A stretch of DNA of 7,739 bases. It comes from CAZDQL01 sp964507325. Its GTDB lineage: Bacteria > Planctomycetota > UBA1135 > GCA-002686595. The position numbers and the translations under genes were made by a program. The notes under the pieces are model-generated. The model saw only the letters and a list, made by a program, of their open reading frames with translations. It ran no database searches and was not told where the DNA came from. Below are positions 1 through 5,491 of the stretch, piece by piece (positions within the stretch are counted from its first letter, which is position 1; every line of letters starts with the position of its first letter). Location of the stretch: positions 1 through 7,739 of the forward strand of contig CAZDQL010000164.1 in the NCBI GenBank assembly GCA_964507325.1, read 5' to 3'.

Positions 1-1394
1 CCGACTCGGACGACTTCTTCGGGGAATCGGTGTCGATCTCGGGGGACGTCGCCCTGGTCGGTGCCTTCCAGGACGAGGACAACAACCAGTCCGGCTCGGC
101 CTACGTCTTCCGCCGGGATGGGGCGGGCCCGACCTGGTCCGAGGAAGCCAAGCTGATGCCGTCCGATGGGGCGCCGTGGGACTCCTTCGGCTTCGCTTCG
201 TCCATCTCCGGGGACGTGGCCTTGGTGGGGGCCCACGACGACGACGACGCCGGTACGAGCTCCGGCTCGGCCTACGTCTTCCGCTACTCGTGGGCCACGC
301 AAACCTGGAGTCAGGAACAGAAGCTGGTCGCCGCCGACGCCCAAGCTGACGGTCACTTCGGAAGGGCCGTCGCCCTCTCCGGCGACGTGGCGATCGTCGG
401 TGCGGACAGGGACGACGATCAGGGCGCCGGCTCCGGTTCGGCCTACGTCTTCCGCTACGACTCGCAGACCCAGGCCTGGATCCAGGAAGCCAAGTTGCTG
501 CCCTCCGACGGAGCGACGGGAGACCAATTCGGACTGGCGGTCGCCCTCGAAGGCGACGTGGCAGTGATCGGAGCCCCCTGGGACGACGACGTGGCCAGCG
601 ACTCGGGATCGGCCTACGTCTTCCGCTACGACCCGCAGAGCCAGACCTGGAGCGAGGAGGCCAAGGTGACCGCCTACGATCCCGCCCAGGCCGACTACTT
701 CGGCACCTCTGTAGCGGTCTCCGCTGACCGGTTCGTGGTCGGGAGCCCCCTGCACGACGAGGCCAGCACCATCGGTGGTGCGGCGTACCTCTTCCAGCTG
801 CAGTGCTGCTGCTGGGTGCTGGAGGCCAAGCTGTTGCCCTCCGATGCAGACCTCTTCGACTCCTTCGGCTTCTCCGTGTCGATCTCGAACGGCCTGGCGT
901 TGGTGGGGTCGGTGTACGACGACTCCTGGAGGGGATCGGGCTACTTCTTCGATCTCGGTGGTGGAGGCTCCTGCGCGATCACTCGCACCTGCACCCCTTC
1001 GGCCCTCGGCCCGCGGATCGACGTCGACACCTGCTCCCTGGGAGCGGGCGCGATCCACATGACCTACTCGAACGGCACGCCGGGGATGGTGGGCTACCTG
1101 CTCGTCGGGCAGGGGTCGGGCGTGATCTCGAACCCCTCCGGTGCGGTGGGGGACCTCTGTCTCGGGGGCTCGGCGATCGGCCGCTACATCGCTGACCTGG
1201 GCGTCATCGACGGGGCGGGGCAGATCGTGACCGACATCATCGGGGGCAGCGTCGGCGGAGGAGCGGGGAACCTGCCGAGCTCGATCGGGGGAACGATCGA
1301 CGCCGGCGAGACCTGGAACTTCCAGTACTGGGCGAGGCACCAAGGGGTCTCCTCGACCTTCTCGGATGCGATCGGAGTGACCTTCGTGAACTGA
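1..1394 (+). CDS. FG-GAP repeat (beta-propeller) surface protein, 5'-truncated by window edge
   Basis: The reading frame is open to the left edge (first full codon at 3), so the apparent GTG start at 30 is only an internal Val and the N-terminus and any signal peptide lie outside. About 464 residues are visible. Six FG-GAP-type repeats run through roughly the first 320, each with the pattern W-x-E-E-x-K-L...D-x-FG-x-(A/S)V-(A/S)-(I/L)-S-GDVA-(L/I)-VGA...GSAYVFR. FG-GAP repeats form integrin-like, often calcium-binding, beta-propeller blades, so this is probably a secreted or cell-surface binding protein; its ligand cannot be read from sequence. From the Cys codon at 972 the last ~140 residues form a different Cys- and Gly-rich module with LCLGG (about 1155-1169) and GETWNFQYWARH (1305-1340), ending in VTFVN. 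The linker in blade 5 carries an odd Cys-Cys-Cys. The next gene downstream is a paralogue. Fold confidence is high; function is unknown. Confidence 0.88.
   Translation, partial: DSDDFFGESVSISGDVALVGAFQDEDNNQSGSAYVFRRDGAGPTWSEEAKLMPSDGAPWDSFGFASSISGDVALVGAHDDDDAGTSSGSAYVFRYSWATQTWSQEQKLVAADAQADGHFGRAVALSGDVAIVGADRDDDQGAGSGSAYVFRYDSQTQAWIQEAKLLPSDGATGDQFGLAVALEGDVAVIGAPWDDDVASDSGSAYVFRYDPQSQTWSEEAKVTAYDPAQADYFGTSVAVSADRFVVGSPLHDEASTIGGAAYLFQLQCCCWVLEAKLLPSDADLFDSFGFSVSISNGLALVGSVYDDSWRGSGYFFDLGGGGSCAITRTCTPSALGPRIDVDTCSLGAGAIHMTYSNGTPGMVGYLLVGQGSGVISNPSGAVGDLCLGGSAIGRYIADLGVIDGAGQIVTDIIGGSVGGGAGNLPSSIGGTIDAGETWNFQYWARHQGVSSTFSDAIGVTFVN
78..633 (+). repeat. 171-nt tandem repeats encoding FG-GAP blades
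   Basis: The DNA encoding SAYVFR recurs four times, with copies near 91, 262, 433 and 604, exactly 171 nt (57 codons) apart. The 18-mer tcggcctacgtcttccgc is identical in all four copies. Later blades (GAAYLFQ, GSGYFFD) have diverged. Such nucleotide identity within an amino-acid repeat points to recent blade duplication or gene conversion. Boundaries given are approximate. Confidence 0.8.
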
Positions 1395-1514
1395 GACGCT
1401 TGCCGGACTGCTTCGCGACTCTGCGAACCTCTCGAAGGATTCCGGGGTGGCGTGCCGCAGGATCGCCTTCACAGGGCACTGCGGTTCGCCACCCTGGATT
1501 GGTATTTTCCCCAA

Positions 1515-1551
1515 CCCCTGCTCTCCTTCGCACTGGCGCGTGAAGACCTGC
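1515..1551 (+). repeat. 37-bp dispersed repeat, copy 1 (intergenic)
   Basis: This stretch matches 3462-3498 at 34 of 37 positions without gaps, with mismatches at 1524, 1527 and 1541. The shared core includes tcgcactggcgcg and gaagacctgc. In the second copy it encodes the hydrophobic core and cleavage region of the esterase signal peptide (PLLTLALAREDL). Here the same frame would read PLLSFALAREDL but belongs to no credible gene. It could be a remnant of a duplicated gene start or a small dispersed element. Confidence 0.65.
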
Positions 1552-1591
1552 CCGCGTCGGACGGGGGTCCGTGCACCCGCTCTTGCCGGAT

Positions 1592-1596
1592 GGAGG
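1592..1596 (+). promoter_or_regulatory. Shine-Dalgarno sequence for the second FG-GAP gene
   Basis: GGAGG lies 12 nt before the ATG at 1609. Together with the signal peptide that follows immediately, it supports 1609 as the start. Confidence 0.6.
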
Positions 1597-1608
1597 TAGC
1601 ATCAAAGC

Positions 1609-3230
1609 ATGATCTCTCCTGCTGCTCGCTCGGCGTTCTTCGTCTCGCTCCTCCTCACCAGCCTGTCGCCCACAGCGGCGCAGTCCTCGGCCTGCGCTGC
1701 CTTTGAACGGCAGCTCATCTTGTCGAGCGATCTCGAGCAGGCCGATCACCTGGGCGCCGCCGTATCGATGGACGGAGACGTCCTGGTCCTGGGCGCTCCC
1801 CTCGAGCACGGCGCAGGCCTGGACCTGGGCGCCGCCTACGTCTACCGCCACGACGGCGTGNNNNNNNNNNNNNNNNNNNNNNNNNNNNNNNNNNNNNNNN
1901 NNNNNNNNNNNNNNNNNNNNNNNNNNNNNNNNNNNNNNNNNNNNNNNNNNNNNNNNNNNNCCGCCACGACGGCGTGGCTTGGGTCGAGGAGCAAAAGCTC
2001 ACGCCGAGCAGCGCCAGCACCTGCAACCGGTTCGGCTACGCCGTCGCCGTGGATGGCGCCGTGGTGGTCGTCGGGGCGGACCGAGACGACATCCCACAAG
2101 GCACCTCCGAGGCCGGGTCGGCCTTCGTGTACCGCTTCGATGGCGCCCAATGGAATGAAGAGCAGAAGCTCGTCTCCTCGAACATCGCGGTGGACGACCG
2201 CTTCGGGTTCAGCGTCGCCGTGAGTGGCGACCTCATCGCGGTCGGCGCACCCCGTCACGCGCATGGCCTCGGTACCGTCCCGGGATCGGCCTACTCCTTC
2301 CGCTGGACGACCGGTGCATGGGTCGAGGAGCAGGAGCTCTTCGCCAGTGACGGCCACGTCTCCGACGCCTTCGGGCACTCGGTGGCCCTCGACGGCGACC
2401 TGCTCGCCGTGGGTGCCAACAAGAGCTATCTGCCGGGAGCGGCCTACCTCTATTCCCGGGTGGGCGGCTCATGGGGCGCTGAGCAGAAGGTGAGCGCCAG
2501 CGATGGAGAGGGCGTCAATGAGTTCGGGATCTCGGTCGCGCTCGGCAGGAACACGCTGGTCGTGGGCGCTGCAAAGGATGACGCACTGGGCCCGTGGGCC
2601 GGCGCGGCGTACCTGTTCCACCGCGTGGGCTCCACCTGGGTGCAGGAGCGCAAGTTCCTCGCCAGCGACGGGGAGAACGGCGACATCTTTGGCGAGTCCC
2701 TGGCTCTCGACGGGACTCAGCTGGTGGTCGGGAGCAAGTGGCTAGACCACGTCGGGTCCTCGTCCGGTGGGGCGTACGCGTTCGACCTGACATCCCTGCC
2801 GGCCTGTCCGTCGATCTACTGCACCGCCAAGCTGAACTCGGCGGGCTGCCTACCCTTCATCGGCTTCACAGGCTCCCCGAGTGCTTCCTCCCCGGGGCCC
2901 TTCTACATAACGGCCGGCGACGTCGTGAACCGTCAGCCGGGTCTCCTCGTCTACGGGTTCGTGCAGACGTCGGTTCCGTACATAGGCGGAACCTTGTGTG
3001 TGGCTCGGCCCTTCCAGCAGCGACCACTCCCGATGTCCGGCGGTAGTCCGGGCACGCAGAACGACTGCACGGGGTCCTTCATCTTCCCGATGAACTACTG
3101 GATCCAGTCCGGCAACGATGCGGACCTCCTCCCGGGAGTCACGGTCCATGCCCAGATCTGGTACCGCGATCGGTACGATCCGTTCCAAAAGGGACTCACC
3201 GACGCGCTGACCTTCGTCATCAATCCCTGA
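1609..3230 (+). CDS. Secreted FG-GAP repeat (beta-propeller) protein, interrupted by an assembly gap
   Basis: The ATG at 1609 opens a typical signal peptide: Arg7, a hydrophobic core (FFVSLLLTSL) and a likely cleavage site after Ala24 (PTAA-QSS). The 100-N gap at 1861-1960 separates the first 84 codons from the rest; the two sides lie in different frames only because the N run has an arbitrary length. If the duplicated 16 bp flanking the gap is collapsed, the product is 501 residues with six FG-GAP blades (motif W-x-E-E-Q-K-L...FG-x-SVA-x-x-GD-x-(I/L)-AVGA...GAAYLY) spaced 51-57 residues. The last ~143 residues (from about 2799) form a separate Cys-containing module with IWYRD and FTDALTFVINP-like endings (the sequence here is LTDALTFVINP), resembling the tails of the other two surface proteins in this window. 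The protein is likely exported and surface-associated; ligand unknown. It is a clear paralogue of the preceding gene. A hairpin follows the stop. Confidence 0.85.
1861..1960. other. assembly gap (100 N) inside an FG-GAP gene
   Basis: Exactly 100 N, the usual placeholder for unknown length. The 16 bases before it (1845-1860, ccgccacgacggcgtg) are identical to the 16 after it (1961-1976). Removing 116 nt joins ...YRHDGV to AWVEEQKL in frame and gives a 171-nt spacing between AYVY at 1834 and AFVY at 2121. The true gap is therefore either a 16-bp contig overlap or a whole number of missing repeat units. Confidence 0.9.
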
Positions 3231-3268
3231 GGCGTTCCGCCGTCGACCATCAACTCGTCGCCTCGCGA

Positions 3269-3305
3269 ATGCCGAGAGAGAGGCTGGCTCCCCGTCTCTC
3301 GGCAT
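3269..3305 (+). terminator. hairpin after the second FG-GAP gene, terminator-like
   Basis: An 11-bp perfect inverted repeat (atgccgagaga at 3269-3279 pairs with tctctcggcat at 3295-3305) with a 15-nt loop, 38 nt after the stop at 3230. No T-run follows the right arm, so it may act as a weak or factor-assisted terminator, or as an RNA 3'-end stabiliser. Confidence 0.5.
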
Positions 3306-3431
3306 CTCTGGTAGGCTTCCGGCGTGCCTCATCGCCGGATGGCCGTCATCGGGTACGGCGGTGTGTCACCTTGGAACAGTCATTCCCCGCGCGGCGTGCA
3401 CCCGTCACCCCTCCGACCGCGGAATCTCCCC
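3306..3431 (+). promoter_or_regulatory. probable promoter and leader region of the esterase-GMC operon
   Basis: This stretch lies between the hairpin and the esterase start and must hold the operon promoter if the hairpin terminates transcription. TTGGAA at 3370-3375 resembles a -35 element, but I find no convincing -10 at the right distance, so no exact promoter is called. The frame of the esterase is open back to 3324, but those upstream codons (His/Arg/Pro-rich) do not look like a secreted protein's start. Confidence 0.3.
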
Positions 3432-5026
3432 ATGCGCTGCACCTCCCGACTCCTGCTCATCCCCCTGCTCACCCTCGCACTGGCGCGCGAAGACCTGCGC
3501 GCCGACGTCGAGCTGCCCGCGGTCTTCGGCGACAGGATGGTGTTGCAGAGCGGTACCCAGACCAAGGTGTGGGGCCGCGCCGAGCCCGGTGAGAAGGTCA
3601 CCGTGACCGTCGCCGAGTGCACGGAGACCACGACCACCGGCCAGGACGGTGCGTGGATGGTGCAGCTCGAGAAGCTGGTCCCCGGAGGTCCGCACCGCAT
3701 GGAGGTGCGCGGGAAGAACACCGTCGTCTTCGAGGACGTCTTGGTGGGGGAGGTCTGGATCGGATCGGGCCAGTCGAACATGGTGGTGGTCTCCCGCTTC
3801 TGCCCTGGGTTCGCGGACAACGTCGAGGAGACGGATCTGCCCCGCGTGCGCATCTTCCACGAGGCTTCGGGGCCGAAACCCACCTCGCAGTGGAAGGGCC
3901 AGGGGCAGTGGCTCATCAGCACGCCGAAGACGGCCGCGGAGTTCTCGGCCGTCCTGTTCTACTTCGGGCTGACGATCCACAAGGAGCTCGACGTGCCGGT
4001 GGGGTTGATCGAGTCCTCCATGAGCGGCACGCCGATCCAGTCCTGGACCAGCGCCGAGGCGCAGTTCGCGGACCCCGTGGCGGGGGAGCTGCTGCGCGCC
4101 GAGGACCGGGCCTACCGGGCTCTGGACGTGAAGAGGATGCACGCGCAGTTCGTCGAGCGGCTCGCGCAGTGGGAGAAGGACGTCGAGCAGGCGCGGGCCG
4201 AGGGGTTGCCGAACCCCAAGCGGCCCAGGAACCTGGCCGAATCGGCGCTGAGGCAGGGCGGCTCCGGCGGGCTCTTCAACGGCAAGATCGCTCCTCTGAT
4301 CCCCTACGGCATCCGCGGCGTGCTGTGGTACCAGGGCGAGCAGAACGTGCGCCCCGTCTGGTTCCGCGGCAAGACCGAGGAGCCGCACGCTTCCCTCTAC
4401 CGCCATCAGCTCCCCCTGCTCGTCAAGGACTGGCGCACCCGCTGGGGCCTGGGGGATTTCCCCTTCGCCTGGGTGCAGCTTCCAAACTTCGCGGACGGTC
4501 GCAAGGACGCCAGTTGGCAGCTCGTACGCGAGGCTCAGCGGAGAGCTCTCACGGTCGTACCCAACTCGGGCATGGCGGTGTCGATCGACGTCGGCGAGGC
4601 GGACGACATCCATCCGCGCAACAAGCGTCCCGTCGGTGAGCGGCTGGCGGCCTGGGCCCTGGGCACCGTCTACGGCAAGCAGGACGTGGTCATCTCCGGG
4701 CCGATGTACGCTTCTCACGAGATCATCGGGCGCGAGGTGATCATCCACTTCGACCACACCGATGGGNNNNNNNNNNNNNNNNNNNNNNNNNNNNNNNNNN
4801 NNNNNNNNNNNNNNNNNNNNNNNNNNNNNNNNNNNNNNNNNNNNNNNNNNNNNNNNNNNNNNNNNNCGATGGGCATCTCGTGCGCGTCGAAGGGGCGGGT
4901 GTCAAGACCCCGGTGGCCGTGCGCTACGGCTGGAAGGCGAACCCTCCCTGCAACCTCTTCAACGGGGTCGGATTCCCCGCGTCGCCCTTCACCACCGTGG
5001 CGGAGCCCTGGGGCACGCTGAGGTAG
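3432..5026 (+). CDS. Secreted sialate O-acetylesterase (SGNH/SASA-family hydrolase), interrupted by an assembly gap
   Basis: Predicted to hydrolyse O-acetyl esters on sialic acids or other acetylated glycans outside the cytoplasm. I chose ATG 3432 because it starts a signal peptide (MRCTSR, then LLLIPLLTLALA, cleavage near Ala-Asp before DVELPAVF) and follows a weak GGAA; an in-frame start at 3324 would bury that peptide. The mature protein begins with the family's N-terminal beta domain (VELPAVFGDRMVLQ, VWGRAEPGEKVTV). Catalytic blocks are intact: GQSNM (residues 113-117, nucleophile Ser115), GVLWYQGEQN (WYQGE at 299-303) and DDIHP (Asp392, His394). After residue 445 comes a 100-N gap; beyond it another frame continues with the normal family ending (PVAVRYGW, NPPCNLFN, GFPASPF) to the TAG at 5024-5026. 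That frame change reflects the placeholder length, not a proven frameshift. Some 30-45 residues usual at this point are not visible. It is the first gene of a likely three-gene operon. Confidence 0.9.
3462..3498 (+). repeat. 37-bp dispersed repeat, copy 2 (esterase signal-peptide region)
   Basis: Second copy of the sequence at 1515-1551 (34 of 37 identical). Here it is coding and specifies the end of the signal-peptide hydrophobic core and the ALAREDL segment. Confidence 0.65.
4767..4866. other. assembly gap (100 N) inside the esterase gene
   Basis: Exactly 100 N, a placeholder for unknown length. The flanks share only 7 bp (cgatggg at 4760-4766 and 4867-4873). Joining them there would keep the frame (FDHTDG-HLVRVEG). 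However, family members normally carry roughly 30-45 more residues between FDH and the segment before PVAVRYGW, so real sequence is probably missing. The true length must be 2 modulo 3 for the frame to continue. Confidence 0.85.
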
Positions 5027-5050
5027 GGCCCACCCTGCGTGGTTGAGTCG

Positions 5051-5491
5051 ATGGAGGAGCCTGACCGGTCGTCGTGCATCGCGGCCCGGCCGACCTCCAG
5101 GCGGGGCGTGTTGAGCGGGACGGTCGTCGTGGTGGCCGGGACGTGCCTCGTCGGAGGGGGGCTGCTGAGCTGCGGCCAAGAGCCTCCGCCTCCGCTGCGC
5201 ATCCCGCCGGAGCTCTCGAGCTGGCTCGACTCCCGGCCCCTCCCCGAGGACGCCCTGGACGAGCTGGGTCTGGATCCGGCCCAAGAGCGAGAGCTGGTCG
5301 AGGAGCTGGTAGCGCTCTGGGAGAGCGATCGGGACGGTCCCGAGTTCGACGCCGTCCTTCTCCGGCAGGTCGAAGAGGACGCCCAGGCCGGTCGCATGCT
5401 CGAGGTCGGGAAGTGGCGCCTGACGCGCACCATGGTCGGGTTCTTGATCGTGAGTGGTCTGCACAGGAGGGGGGAGCTCCCCAGCGGATGA
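5051..5491 (+). CDS. Small Tat-signal lipoprotein, probable partner subunit of the GMC oxidoreductase
   Basis: A 146-residue protein from ATG 5051; an in-frame GTG at 5039 would add four residues and neither start has a clear Shine-Dalgarno. The N-terminus has a twin-arginine-like motif (TSRRGVLSG, Arg17-Arg18), a hydrophobic stretch and a lipobox LLSC with Cys41, followed by a Pro-rich linker (QEPPPP). This suggests Tat export and lipid anchoring. The rest is acidic and helical in character (residues ~50-130), with an EVGKWRLTRTMVGF segment near the end resembling, as I recall it, small Tat proteins encoded beside GMC flavoproteins. It lies 24 nt after the esterase stop and overlaps the GMC start by ATGA, indicating translational coupling. 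By analogy with the small subunits of membrane-bound sugar dehydrogenases, it may chaperone and carry the leaderless GMC protein through Tat. I see no clear gluconate dehydrogenase subunit 3 signature, so the family assignment is tentative. Confidence 0.72.
   Translation: MEEPDRSSCIAARPTSRRGVLSGTVVVVAGTCLVGGGLLSCGQEPPPPLRIPPELSSWLDSRPLPEDALDELGLDPAQERELVEELVALWESDRDGPEFDAVLLRQVEEDAQAGRMLEVGKWRLTRTMVGFLIVSGLHRRGELPSG
5465..5476 (+). promoter_or_regulatory. ribosome binding site for the GMC gene, inside the upstream gene
   Basis: A purine run (aggaggggggag) ends 11 nt before ATG 5488. It supports the ATG at 5488, although the same frame is open upstream to 5074 through the preceding gene. Confidence 0.6.

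Larger units (their letters stand above)
1395..1608. other. intergenic region between the two FG-GAP genes
   Basis: These 214 nt separate gene 1 from the start of its paralogue. I see no convincing T-tailed terminator after 1394 and no confident promoter. The region contains a 37-nt stretch (1515-1551) that closely matches the signal-peptide region of the downstream esterase gene, and a Shine-Dalgarno sequence close to 1609. A short open frame (1452-1706) crosses it but runs out of frame into the next gene, so I do not call it. Confidence 0.6.

Noticed and set aside
1452..1706. 84-codon open frame upstream of and into the second FG-GAP gene
   Set aside because: No signal peptide or domain, and it overlaps the 1609 gene in a different frame. 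Its only notable part is the 37-bp repeat, reported separately.
1609..3230. Frameshifted or split pseudogene reading of the second FG-GAP gene
   Set aside because: The frame change falls exactly at a 100-N placeholder, and the flanking 16-bp duplication restores the frame when collapsed.
3370..3375. TTGGAA as a sigma-70 -35 box for the esterase operon
   Set aside because: No credible -10 hexamer at 16-18 nt; too weak to call as a defined promoter.
3405..4757. 450-codon open frame on the minus strand across the esterase gene
   Set aside because: It is antisense to a gene with intact catalytic motifs, and its translation is biased towards Arg, Leu, Gly and Pro with no recognisable domain, as expected in GC-rich DNA.
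3432..5026. Frameshift or pseudogene in the esterase
   Set aside because: The frame change coincides with a 100-N gap, and the sequence after it continues with the normal family C-terminus.
5074..5487. N-terminal extension of the GMC protein through the open frame upstream
   Set aside because: These codons lie within the lipoprotein gene in another frame and are Arg/Gly/Pro-rich. The ATG at 5488 has a ribosome binding site and leads directly into the FAD-binding motif.
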